From assembly GCA_001695595.3 (NCBI GenBank), contig MBPM02000172.1, positions 1-64,000 on the forward strand: a DNA stretch of 64,000 bases. Reading direction: 5' to 3'. The translations under genes were made by a program, and so were the position numbers. The notes beneath the pieces are model-generated. The model worked only from the letters and a program-made list of their open reading frames with translations. It made no database searches and was not told the DNA's origin. Each line of letters begins with the position of its first letter. The first letter of the stretch is position 1. Origin of the DNA: Plasmopara viticola (lineage: Eukaryota > Oomycota > Peronosporomycetes > Peronosporales > Peronosporaceae). Below, in pieces: positions 44,294 to 53,749 of the stretch.

Positions 44294-44962
44294 TTAATTA
44301 AAAACTTCACCTTTAAAATTCTTCCGGATCTGTTGCTTAACAGAGTCTATAAACAACATCTGTCCCTTTTCAGATGTTGCTTGTTTGTAATACCTGTAGA
44401 TATCATCTTCACTTACTCCAGGTAGATTGAAATCTTTCAAAATTAGCTGTAGATCGCGTTTTGAATTTGCTTTTAGAATAGCGATGTATTCAGAATTCAA
44501 TCTAATCATCTTGTCAGTAGCAAAATAACTATGAGCTATGAAGATTGTTGAAAGTCCTTTGTGTCTTCCTCGAGTAAAGAAATGACTAAACAAATCTCTC
44601 TGAAGCTTCTTATCGTTGGAATAATCATCAATAATAACAAGCTGTAAAGCATTTGGAATCTCTTTGATGGCGTCAACACTTGGAGGAGCATCCGGATCAT
44701 AGAAAGTTACAAAACCTTGTAATTTTTCTTTGATGTAATCGTATAACTCTTGGTCAGGATTGCGTGCTATGACGTGAAGGTGACTATAGACGTGTGGAGA
44801 CTCTTTAAGTATATGAAAAGCTAGATTTGATTTACCAGAGAAGCTGGGACCTAATACTATTAAACGAAAAAGCTTTTGAATACCAAGCTTTTCATTTTCT
44901 CCGAACGATTTCTTCTTAAACTCCTTTGGGAGCATTCCACCAAAATCAGGAATTGAACTCAT
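44294..44962 (-). CDS. FtsK/HerA-type genome-packaging ATPase
   Basis: This 222-residue protein starts at the ATG at 44962 (MSSIPDFGGMLP); an upstream TTG is not a likely eukaryotic start. Walker A is GPSFSGKS (residues 38-45), Walker B is LQLVIIDDY (about 107-115), and a sensor-like strand is STIFIAHS. These are the marks of the A32/FtsK/HerA packaging ATPases of Polintons and related double-jelly-roll viruses, which pump DNA into the capsid. The only intact copy in the window; fragments 1 and 2 are frameshifted. Divergent to the fibre gene across 50 bp. Confidence 0.92.
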   Translation of the reverse strand: MSSIPDFGGMLPKEFKKKSFGENEKLGIQKLFRLIVLGPSFSGKSNLAFHILKESPHVYSHLHVIARNPDQELYDYIKEKLQGFVTFYDPDAPPSVDAIKEIPNALQLVIIDDYSNDKKLQRDLFSHFFTRGRHKGLSTIFIAHSYFATDKMIRLNSEYIAILKANSKRDLQLILKDFNLPGVSEDDIYRYYKQATSEKGQMLFIDSVKQQIRKNFKGEVFN

Positions 44963-45012
44963 CTTGTATGACAAATCTATCTGTTATATTATATAAAGGA
45001 TCGTTTTACAAA
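44963..45012. promoter_or_regulatory. Bidirectional promoter between ATPase and fibre genes
   Basis: A 50-bp spacer contains ttatattatataaagg (44984-44999), readable as a TATA element on both strands, 15-35 bp from either start codon. Leaders would be very short. Confidence 0.5.
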
Positions 45013-47706
45013 ATGCTACCACCTAATTATATTCCATCCTTATACAATCCATCAGACTATATCGGCTCATTGGATTACTTGACTATTAGTATTGGCGATT
45101 TGCGATATAACAAAAGAAATGGGGTGAATTACACTTCGGATTTGTACATCACTGGAAATATCTATCAAAATGGAACAATGATTGATTTGAGTGTGCTGTC
45201 GGGTATTACACCAGGAACAGCTTCCGCTGGGAAATTGATTGCGGTTGACTCTACCAGAGACATCGCGAACATTAATAATCTCTCAGCATCACAATTAACA
45301 GGAACTCTTCAAACAGCTGCACAGCCTAACATTACATCACTGGGAACAATTTCATCAACACTCAATATTAGTGGATCTACCCCTATAACTTGTAATAACT
45401 CCCTGTCGAGTAGCACGTGCTCATTATCTGTTGATTCTGTATCTGGAGATCAGACATTTGGCAGTACAACAGCGAATAAGTTTCATTTGAGAACAAATGG
45501 AAATAGAAAAATAACGATAGGATCCACTGGTTTCGTAGGCATCAATAACACATCTCCAGCTAAACAATTAGATATTATCGGATCGACAGCATTAACAAAC
45601 TCATTGTATCAAATCACTGATGGAACAGTTATTTATCAGCAGTGGTTCGATGGAACTCAATGTTGTCTTCAAACGTTTTCAAATCATCCATTGACTTTTG
45701 CATCAAATAATGGATCTGTGCAAATGTCAGTATTAACGAATGGAAATGTAGCTGTTAATAACACATTGACAGCTACTAATATATCCGCTTCAACTTTATA
45801 TGGAACACTTCAAACAGCCGCTCAGCCCAATATTACATCGATTGGAACTTTAGCGACTCTTACGGCTACATCAATTACTGGAACACTTCAAACAGCTGCT
45901 CAGCCAAATGCTACATCGATTGGAACGTTAGCGACTCTTACGGCTACATCAATTACTGGGACACTTCAAACAGCAGCACAACCAAATATTACATCGATTG
46001 GAACTTTAACATCATTGAATACGGCAGGATTAGTAACCGCTACTTTAACTGCTAATGGGCAATCGTTTAGATCTATAAATGGGACTTCAACATGTGCTCT
46101 GTTTCATTTTAACAATGGGGATGCTTATTTTGGAACATCTACAGCAAACAATTAAGTCTTTCAAACAAGTAATACAGGAAGAATGACAATTAGCTCAACG
46201 GGCGCTGTCTCTGGTATCTCATCATTAAGCGCTACTTCTATTACAGGAACTTTACAAACAGCAGCTCAACCAAATATTACATCTACAGGAGATTTAACGC
46301 TACCTACGTCATTGACAATTACAAATGGCACTACTCCACTTTCAATCAGTAATACAACCTCAACGAGTACCTTTCGCTTAACCATTCAAAATAGTGGTGG
46401 TGCTCAAGATATTGGTTCTTTTACAAACCATAGTTTCTTCTTAAATTCAAACAATACAAGACGATTGCAATGTGATACTGTTGGTAATATTGATATTTTA
46501 AATCATAATGCAGCTACTGTTGGATTAAAGCTTGGTGGTACATTAATTACATCAAATGCAACAGAGCTTAACTACTTAGATTTAACTATGGGCCCAGGAA
46601 CAGCAGAAGCTTCAAAAGCATTAGTATTAGATGCAAGTAGAAATTTAACGAATGTTGGTAAAGTTAATTTTACATCATCAGATGCTACCCAACCTACCGG
46701 CACTACTAATGCAAGTAATTATGGCTTAAATATGTTATCAACAGTAAATACAAATGGACAGTACAATTCAGCTGCGATTGCATTTAGAAATAGTAATGTA
46801 GATGGTATGCCTCATGGTGTAATTTTATCTCAACGTACTGCTGCAGCTGCTGGTGACCTAGTATTTTTAACACAATCTGCTACAAACAATGTATCAGAAA
46901 CATGTAGAATGTTATCAACTGGAGCATTAGCAGTTAATGCTATAGCTGCTGCTGCAGTAACTGCTTTTGGAAGTGCAAACTATGTTGATGGTTCCTACCA
47001 GAAAGTATTAGACCTTCAATCAAATAATGTATCGCCAATTGATTTTTGTATTGAAATTAACTCTGGACCGAATACAACATCTACTAATGCAACTTGGATG
47101 GGCAATTTGACTAACAATGATTTGCGATTCGGAGTCAATAACTCAACTAAGATGATTTTAGATACAAATGGTCGATTAGGAATTGGAACTACTTCTCCAT
47201 CAGCTATGTTAAGCGTATCAGGAACGGTAAGTAATACTTTTAATGTAGGTGGACAATTATATGCACAAGGTAGTAGTACAGCATATACGACATCTCAATT
47301 AGGTCCAGTAACAGTAAGTGTTGCAGCTACATTTGGTGGACCAATTCAATGCAGTTCAATCTACTGTACATCTGATCGTCGTTGCAAAGACATTATTAAA
47401 CAATTAGACACTGTTTATTGCGATAAATTCTATGATCTAAGTATCTATGAATATCGATACAAAGGATCAGATGAAACTATCCCAAAGATTGGTTTCATCA
47501 GTCAAGAATTGTATGCAGCTGGATACATAAACTTACTATCAATGACACCGAATGAAAACTTGAAGAAAGTGGATGAAGATGACATAGAAGGATATCAGAT
47601 GAACATTGATTATAGTAAAATTACAGCGATAAACTTCTGCATGATAAAAAAATTACTCAATCAAGTGAAGCAACTTGAGATGGAGCTGAAGCATAATTTT
47701 GAGTAA
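45013..47706 (+). pseudogene. Fibre/spike protein with S74 intramolecular chaperone, one nonsense codon
   Basis: A frame of 897 codons is interrupted by TAA at 46153-46155 (codon 381). Fragments 1 and 2 have TTA there. Chosen start MLPPNYIPSLYNPSDYIG lies just after the TATA-like element; an ATG at 44968 is in frame but would overlap it. The body is a Thr/Ser/Asn-rich beta repeat with the phrase TLQTAAQPNITS at about 45301, 45811, 45886 (as NATS), 45961 and 46249, as in trimeric fibres. The C-terminal ~110 residues are a peptidase-S74 domain (SDRRCKDII, FISQELYAAG, NIDYSKITAIN) that trimerises the fibre and then cuts itself off at the Ser-Asp. A host-attachment role in the particle is inferred. 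Confidence 0.88.
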
Positions 47707-47729
47707 AGCTCAATAGATTCCGGTCTGAC

Positions 47730-48019
47730 GACCGCTCGAACTTGTTCGACGGTCAAAGACCTTTCGAACTGTAGCTACCGGAGGTAGCCGAGCAATCTTC
47801 GATTGCGGTTCGTTCGGATGTCAACAAAAAAAATTGATTTTTTTTGCCGGCTGACGGACACCAATAGCCTGACTGGTCTGAAAACCAGGCGAACTTGTTC
47901 GGCGGGCAAAGACCCTTCGAACTTCGTTCGTACGGCGAGGGAGTTCACTCCGCGAGCCAATGGTGGAGGACCGAAGGTCCCCTGGGGCCCTACGGGCGCC
48001 CATTCTGGAGCTCGCTCCA
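47730..48019. other. Cluster of about ten short DNA hairpins between convergent genes
   Basis: Perfect stem-loops found by eye: GACCG/CGGTC enclosing TCGAAC-TT-GTTCGA (47730-47754); GCTACC-GGA-GGTAGC (47774-47788); GCAATC-TTC-GATTGC (47792-47806); CTGGT/ACCAG (47873-47888); CGAAC-TT-GTTCG (47890-47901); CGAAC-TTC-GTTCG (47918-47930); GGAGT-TC-ACTCC (47940-47951); GGACC-GAA-GGTCC (47968-47980); GCCC-TAC-GGGC (47987-47997); TGGAGC-TC-GCTCCA (48006-48019). Loops are 2-3 nt. The region is much richer in GC than the rest of the element and separates the ends of the fibre (+) and capsid (-) genes. A two-way transcription terminator or RNA 3'-end element is the simplest reading. Confidence 0.75.
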
Positions 48020-48021
48020 AT

Positions 48022-49797
48022 CTACTCATATTCAACCACTTCACCGGTTAAACGATCAATAGACATAGATCGACCGTAAACAACGAGAATTAGACAATTC
48101 ATTCCTTGACTGCAAGTATTGGTGCCGGAGACAAGGATAGATTGAGGCACATCTGGATTCGTTAATCGAGAGCAGTCTGCAATTAGAACACGCTGACCAA
48201 CATCCCATTTGTAGGAATCAAATAATCCGTTGCTAATCTCATGCGATAGCGCTCCATTAATAGCTCCGAGCTTCTTGACTTCGTCTTGGAACGATTCAAA
48301 TGAGTAATCATGCGTTTTGTTGAATACATTTTCATTGCCAACCATTACTTGGAAATTGCGAATGCTTGCTCCTGGCTGACAAGTCCATGGAGCACTGTCA
48401 AATGGGGATTGGAATTGTTCAATATTCGTTGCGCTTACGAAATGACCACTGCTTGTTTCACTATATGGAATCAGAGCAATGTATTTGATATTCTTTAAGC
48501 TTGAAGATAATTGAAAGCTAAACGGAGCGTTTTGCTGAGAGTTTTGTTGACCAGTACCTGCTTTTGATTTGAAATACTGTGCGTAGCAATCGAGGTAATT
48601 GACTTTCTTAACAGGTTTAACAACAATTTGACTTTGATTAGCGATATCGTAGAAAGGGATATATAAACGAGTCGTTGTAAATGGGAAGATTTGACCAGAA
48701 GTAGAGATCTGTGTAATGTTGTTGGACATAACGCCGAAAGCTACTCGAAGTGAGCCAGCTCCGCCAGTTGTAAGTTTCCCTGCATTTGGATTACCTGGGG
48801 CCGCACTTGATACCATTACTGGAACCGTCGAGCAACCGTTTAGGGAGAGAGAGGATAAGCTCATTAAATCACCAGTTGCAGTTGTGATATCAACAAAGCC
48901 GGTATTGAACGTCATCGTTAATTTGATTTGAGGGTTCGCAACAAGATCCAATTCCTTAAAGATTGGATGGAGATCAACTAAACGAAGCTTTAGCATATAA
49001 TACCACGTACCAGCAACACCTCCTGCGGTAGTAACGCCAGCTACGTATCCACCAGTACCTTGTTGTTGAATTTTAGAAAGAATTGCACCACTTCGCGTTG
49101 TCGGCCAACCAAGAGGGTTTGTTGCTGTAATCGTTGCTCCAGTGGCATCAGAGGTACCAATTTGTTGTGGATTCCAAATTAGACGCTGGATTAGTCCGTT
49201 ATTAAGAGCTGGAGTTGTTTCTGGAATTAAACCAGTAGCTACAGTTGTGGCAGCATTAACTGAATTATTCACAAAACCATCTCCTTGTGTTGAAGCGGTA
49301 GGATTGCTACTACTTTGTGGGAAATTTAGACTAACTACATCATCTGGAGCAAGATAGCAGTCTGCACCGTTCTTCAATAAATCATCATCACACCATTCAG
49401 TTTGAGCACGTAAATTGTTCCAATAATTTTTATAGTCATTGCTGGTAATGACACTTTTACCGTTGATTTCAACCGCTAATTTATCTAAAATGTTCCATAC
49501 ACCAGCCTTTAATCCTACCGCAAAACGATTTAGAGTACCATTAAGAGCTGAGGCAGACGTATTTTTAACCGTTACTACATAAGGAACGACTACATATGCA
49601 TCTCGAAGACTGCCATACCCAGTAGAGCCATTTAGTTGTGAAGTCGCATTAATGATGACAGTTCCCGATTGATACGAACCGTTGTTGTCATCAACGACAT
49701 TTACAACACGCTTGTCTTTGCTGACACTGACAACTGGATCCGGATTAGTTGTTGAATCGAATAAAAACGAATCTGCTAATTGGGTGCTATCACTCAT
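48022..49797 (-). CDS. Polinton major capsid protein (double jelly-roll type)
   Basis: This 591-residue protein starts at the ATG at 49797 (MSDSTQLADSFLFDSTTN). The length, the strand-rich sequence without membrane segments, and the position next to protease, penton and ATPase fit the hexon-like major capsid protein of Polintons. Characteristic parts include TVKNTSASALNGTLNRFAVG, AVEINGKSVITSNDY and FPFTTTRLYIPFYDI. Fragments 1 and 2 hold broken copies, so this is the only full frame. Convergent with the fibre gene over the hairpin cluster and divergent from the protease over a 60-bp promoter. Family assignment rests on context plus composition; I see no single diagnostic residue. Confidence 0.85.
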   Translation of the reverse strand: MSDSTQLADSFLFDSTTNPDPVVSVSKDKRVVNVVDDNNGSYQSGTVIINATSQLNGSTGYGSLRDAYVVVPYVVTVKNTSASALNGTLNRFAVGLKAGVWNILDKLAVEINGKSVITSNDYKNYWNNLRAQTEWCDDDLLKNGADCYLAPDDVVSLNFPQSSSNPTASTQGDGFVNNSVNAATTVATGLIPETTPALNNGLIQRLIWNPQQIGTSDATGATITATNPLGWPTTRSGAILSKIQQQGTGGYVAGVTTAGGVAGTWYYMLKLRLVDLHPIFKELDLVANPQIKLTMTFNTGFVDITTATGDLMSLSSLSLNGCSTVPVMVSSAAPGNPNAGKLTTGGAGSLRVAFGVMSNNITQISTSGQIFPFTTTRLYIPFYDIANQSQIVVKPVKKVNYLDCYAQYFKSKAGTGQQNSQQNAPFSFQLSSSLKNIKYIALIPYSETSSGHFVSATNIEQFQSPFDSAPWTCQPGASIRNFQVMVGNENVFNKTHDYSFESFQDEVKKLGAINGALSHEISNGLFDSYKWDVGQRVLIADCSRLTNPDVPQSILVSGTNTCSQGMNCLILVVYGRSMSIDRLTGEVVEYE

Positions 49798-49857
49798 TAT
49801 TAAAATTGAAGGTTAATGCCTGTTATATTATGATTAGCTATATATAAGCATTACATA
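49798..49857. promoter_or_regulatory. Bidirectional promoter, capsid protein / protease
   Basis: A 60-bp gap between divergent ATGs with TATATATA at 49839-49846, self-complementary and therefore usable in both directions. Identical to the spacer in fragment 2. Confidence 0.5.
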
Positions 49858-50244
49858 ATGATTTTTAAATTAAATAAATTGGGTGAATCGACGGCTAATG
49901 AACTACAAGAGCTCGCAAATCAGCTGAATGTTCATGTTGATGGGATAATAGATTTTAGAAAAATCAGAGGCCCCCTAGGGAATGGAAGCTATATTATATT
50001 ACTTCGATTAGACTCAGGTGTAGGCCATTGGGTTTGTGTGTGCAACAATGAATACTTTGATTCGATGGGTTTAGGGCCTCCAAGAATTCTGGGTGATATG
50101 GAATGTAATAATAAACAGTTTCAAGGGACCTATGATAATTATTGTGGTTTATGGAGTCTGTTGTATCTGTATAGCAAACAACACAATCGACCTGATTTAT
50201 TGAGACATTTTTACGATTTGAATACAGAAGTTTCACTTCGTTAA
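49858..50244 (+). CDS. Adenain-type cysteine protease (Polinton PRO)
   Basis: This 128-residue protein is identical to that at 27058-27444: His57 (GHWV), Asp68 (FDSMG), Gln89, Cys96 (NYCGLWSL). The probable substrates in this element are the pVI-like protein and the 515-residue protein, which carry [MIL]xGx-G or [MIL]xGG-x sites. It has stayed intact although the next gene is destroyed. Confidence 0.9.
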   Translation: MIFKLNKLGESTANELQELANQLNVHVDGIIDFRKIRGPLGNGSYIILLRLDSGVGHWVCVCNNEYFDSMGLGPPRILGDMECNNKQFQGTYDNYCGLWSLLYLYSKQHNRPDLLRHFYDLNTEVSLR

Positions 50245-50256
50245 TATAGAGTCATT

Positions 50257-50643
50257 AGGAATAGAATCAGAATACAGAGGACCTGAAGTGGATGAAGTTG
50301 CTCCAAAAGATGATAGAATCGATGTGATAATGAAAGAATTGGAGTTTTTGCGTTCTGAATTGGCTCAAAAAAAGGTTGAATCATCCATTTCAAAATACTT
50401 CAAATAGAGATCTTCACAAAAGATAGAGAAGGTTTACTCAAAGATGGATTTGTTAGCAAAGGAGATTATCTCGAAATTCCACTAACAATACTGAATGCCA
50501 GATACAAACAATGGTGCATTGATACTGGACATAATCGTATGTTGCGTAAAGCGATCATTGAGAACATCCGAAATGATAAAGTTGATGGAGTTGTGTTCAA
50601 ATATTATGACGGATACGACAAAATACGTGTTTTCCCGCATTAG
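50257..50643 (+). pseudogene. Winged-helix-like protein, broken copy
   Basis: Counterpart of 27457-27846. The start codon is AGG in place of ATG, two bases are missing near 50272, and a further small loss near 50404 creates a stop (caaatagag). The distal part is unchanged. Confidence 0.8.
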
Positions 50644-50854
50644 TGTGCTTTTCCTTTATAAACTGACACTTGTTGATACTTGCACTAATTAAATCAATTT
50701 CTTTACAGAGCTGTATTATGTCAGATGCTGAATGCTTTTCTATTTTCAAGTACTCCTATAAATCACTCGGTATTTCGGTATCTACCGGTTCCTGTTGTTC
50801 GGCATCTTCAACATAACCAGTATCATCGGTATCGGATAGATATGTAATATCCAT
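50640..50854 (-). pseudogene. Small acidic protein, copy with nonsense codon
   Basis: Counterpart of 27800-28057, starting at the ATG at 50854. A change of TAT to TAG near 50757 truncates it after about 32 codons, leaving only the acidic part. Confidence 0.55.
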
Positions 50855-50895
50855 GATTTTTGTGTCTATATAAATAAATATATTTTGTATCTGCA

Positions 50896-51237
50896 GGTGC
50901 TCAATTTTCGGAAAAGGTTGGGGTGACGCCCTCCTTCCAAGCGCGGGGGCTTAATGCCCGCGCGCTTCGGGCAGGTGCTCTCGGGCATCTGCAGGTCTCT
51001 AACGAGTCTCGCCCTCGACGCGACGGTCTCCAGCACCAGGGCGCCAACTGGGCTCTTACCAAGTCAGAACTACACAAAATAATGGAAGACCCTCACGGCC
51101 TCGGTGCTGGCAGCACTGCCCGCCGAACGAGACCCGACGTATGCGGACACCACTCTATGCCGTGAACTAGCCACAGAGCCTAGCACGTGCATAACTTGGC
51201 AACGCGATAACGTAATACAATACACAAGGTGCTCAAT
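50896..51237. mobile_element. 322-bp GC-rich insertion flanked by 10-bp direct repeats
   Basis: GGTGCTCAAT at 50896-50905 and 51228-51237 bracket 322 bp that fragment 2 lacks; there the sequence runs straight from ctacagttgttcaat into cacccag. The insert has internal inverted repeats such as GCGCGGGGGCTTAATGCCCGCGC. It has no obvious terminal inverted repeat, poly-A tail or reading frame. Probably a small non-autonomous element inserted in front of the CRN gene. Class unknown. Confidence 0.6.
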
Positions 51238-51334
51238 CACGGTGATGTCAAAACCCAACGTTGGGTTGCACCATTTGATTGGCTGAAATATGGATAGAGA
51301 GAAGGTCCCTCACTCACAGAAAGCAATTGGAAAC
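51238..51334 (+). promoter_or_regulatory. CRN copy 3 upstream region with 16-bp palindrome
   Basis: AACCCAACGTTGGGTT (51252-51267) is a perfect palindrome and is followed by an inverted CCAAT box (gattggctg, 51277-51285). Copies 1 and 2 have AACCCAA-xx-TTGGGTT at the same place. It lies 68 bp before the ATG at 51335 and 23 bp before the upstream ATG at 51290. Confidence 0.5.
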
Positions 51335-53175
51335 ATGATGAAGCTAGTGTGCGCGCCCGTTGGAGTGAAGGGAAACCCATTCCCCGTGAAGATCGATGCG
51401 AGCGATCTTGTGGGAGACTTGAAGAAGGCCATCAAGACGGAGAAGGAGAACGATCTCAAGGCGATCGATGCGGACAAGCTGCAATTGTTCCTCGCCAGGA
51501 AGGGCGACAATACATGGCTCGATAGAAGCGGCGCAGAAGCTTTGACGCTCGATGAGAATGGACACCCGGAAGGGTTTGCACACATGGACGAGTTAAACTG
51601 GATTGTGGATTACTACGGCGAAGAATTTCAAGCAAAACGAGGGGAAATCCACGTGTTGGTGGTGGTTCCGGAAGTTGATCAGGAGCAATGGGATGAGCAA
51701 CGGGCACGCAAGAAGGCCAGATCATTGACTGTCATCGAGGTCGAGAGGATGGATTCAATTGCAGCCACCTTGGATATCGGCAGGTGGCAAATTGGTGGCA
51801 TCGCACTCGACATTCGCCACGTCGAGCCGGATTTTCCCGCGTGGTTCTATGTTCGGAAGGAAACGCAGGACATCATCAAGATATTCAACGACCATATGGC
51901 AAAGAAGCTCAGCACTGTGTTTGTGGGGACACCTGGTGTTGGGAAGAGCATGATGGTCGTGTTGTTTGCGTTCTACATGGCTTTGCTTCAACAGAAACGC
52001 GTCGTCTTGTTTCGGAAGCTGAAAAAGGAAGGATTCTCCTTGCTGTATCTGGATGGAAAGAACAAGCAATATTGGCGAAGTAACAAGGCGAGCTTGAGTG
52101 ATCTTGATGAACTGCGTGGTCAAGATTTTGAATTGTGTCTGGACGGTCTCATGCACAAGGACATTGCCGAAAACTTTGCAACGCTGGCGTCGTTCCGAAT
52201 GCTTGCCACGTCTGTCCAGTATCCAATGAAGAACGACGACGGTCCTGTACTGAGGCGTTGTCTAGTGCCCTTTTGGTCCAAGGTGGATTTGAAATCTGTT
52301 GGGGCGCATTTTCAATGGACGGAACACAATATCAAGGACAGGTACTACTACTCGGGTGGCAACTTGCGCGACTTCTTGTCGGAGAAGAACGTTGTCATAG
52401 ATTCAATTGACCAGGCTATTGGTCTCGTTGATGCGCAAGTGACCGAACTTTTGAATACCCAGTATGCTCTTGGCTCGGAGAAACAAATTGATCGCTTACG
52501 GATGACGTCAGTTCGAGCGAGTGAGCAGGATCCAAGAACCAAAGCAGCTCGGCGAAGTATACGATGACGAGGTCGTGGTTTTGTGTGATCACCTCCGAGT
52601 ATGCGTTGAGGCAACTTGGCAAAATCGTGGCGCCATCCTACTATGAGGAGTTGTGGTCAAAAGGTCGCATGCTTGGCGACGATGGGTTGATGGGAATTGC
52701 ATTCGAGAATTACGTGCATGCGATGGCAAGAGACGGACAGAATCTCGAGTTGCAGGTGAGGACGTACGACCGAAGAAAAAAGAACCAGCATACATATGCT
52801 GCGTTGGAATTCGAAGCCAACGCGTATCTCTATGAAGGCACTGATGCAGCGGAATGCGAAGCAATCATGCAGCAACTTGCGGATGTCGACTATTGGTATC
52901 CCTGCACACGTTGTTTGGAGACTATCGACAGTGTTGCCAAGCTGAACATGGGTGGGGAACATAACGTGGTTGGCTTGATCCAAATAACGAAGTCCGACAA
53001 TCATAAAATTGACTCAGTGGCACTTGACAAGTATGCGAAGATGTTTCCGGACGGTGCCAGATATATTGCGGTGGTGCCAGACAAGGAGACCAGTGATAAA
53101 TTTCGACTTGCTCCAGCTGATCCTCCAACCCAAGTGCTGTTGTACGTTGCGTATGTCGCAACCTGGAGTCCGTGA
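51335..53175 (+). pseudogene. Crinkler (CRN) effector gene, copy 3, one frameshift (Polinton cargo)
   Basis: About 613 codons. The header from the ATG at 51335 (an in-frame ATG at 51290 would add 15 residues) has MMKLVCAPVGVKG, LQLFLARKGD at 49-58, NTWLDRSG, and HVLVVVPE at 106-113: the secretion and translocation module of oomycete Crinklers. The body has the P-loop GTPGVGKS at 198-205 and FQWTEHNIKDRYYY. The C-terminal part (52564-53175) has GIAFENYVHAM and VVGLIQITKSDN, resembling restriction-endonuclease-fold nucleases. One C is missing near 52532 (gatccaagaacc; copy 2 has gatcccaagaacc), so the reading frame ends at 52567 and the nuclease-like part is out of frame. It lies between element genes and is clearly richer in GC than they are, so it is captured cargo. 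The most complete of the three copies. Confidence 0.9.
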
Positions 53176-53401
53176 AACCATGTGCTGCAGAATTAAGCTT
53201 TTCTCTGATAGCCTGTCTAAGCCGATAGTGTTGTGGTGGTAGCGATTTGCCTCCTATCCTCAGCTACTTGTTGAACAATGTATTGATTCCAAAAAGCTCG
53301 TTGGTTCTGATCACCTGTATGATCTAACAACCTGCTGAATCGCGACAAGGAGTTGACCAATGTTACAGCACATGTATGAACCAAACTGACTTTCGAGGAC
53401 A

Positions 53402-53530
53402 TACGATCGATCGACAGCTGTGATGGAGGCAGTGAATCGAGGACGGTGGATCGACTGCGTCTGAGAAAACAGCTGTGGTTGAGAGCAGTGGATCAACGGT
53501 GCGAGGACGGTGGATCGACTGCGTATGTGA
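53402..53530. repeat. Tandem ~63-bp duplication downstream of CRN copy 3
   Basis: Inverted equivalent of 40-165, with the unit core cgaggacggtggatcgactg occurring twice. Confidence 0.7.
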
Positions 53531-53570
53531 GAAACCGCTGTGGTTGAGGTCTGTTGATGAGACTATCATA

Positions 53571-53712
53571 CCTTGAGATGGCATACCCATGGATAAGTAT
53601 GTCATCTCCATGGATAAGAATGGAATACCTCGGGATGAGGAAACCATACCCAGGTATAAGAATGGAATACCTTGGGATAAGGAAACCATACCCAAGGATA
53701 GTACCCAACGAT
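53571..53712. repeat. 41-bp minisatellite downstream of CRN copy 3
   Basis: Same array as 30373-30512 (aagaatggaatacct / aggaaaccataccca units). Element-type AT-rich sequence resumes right after it at about 53730, so it marks the right limit of the cargo block. Confidence 0.75.
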
Positions 53713-53749
53713 GAGAACATGGAGATTTCAGACAAAAAAAATAATTCGA

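Noticed and set aside
44926..45012. Longer fibre start (TTG at 44926 or ATG at 44968)
   Set aside because: The TTG is not a plausible eukaryotic start, and both extensions overlap the ATPase start or the TATA-like spacer. The ATG at 45013 fits better.
47775..48051. Open frames on both strands in the hairpin cluster
   Set aside because: They arise from the GC-rich palindromes, differ between copies and match nothing; the DNA structure is the more likely constraint.
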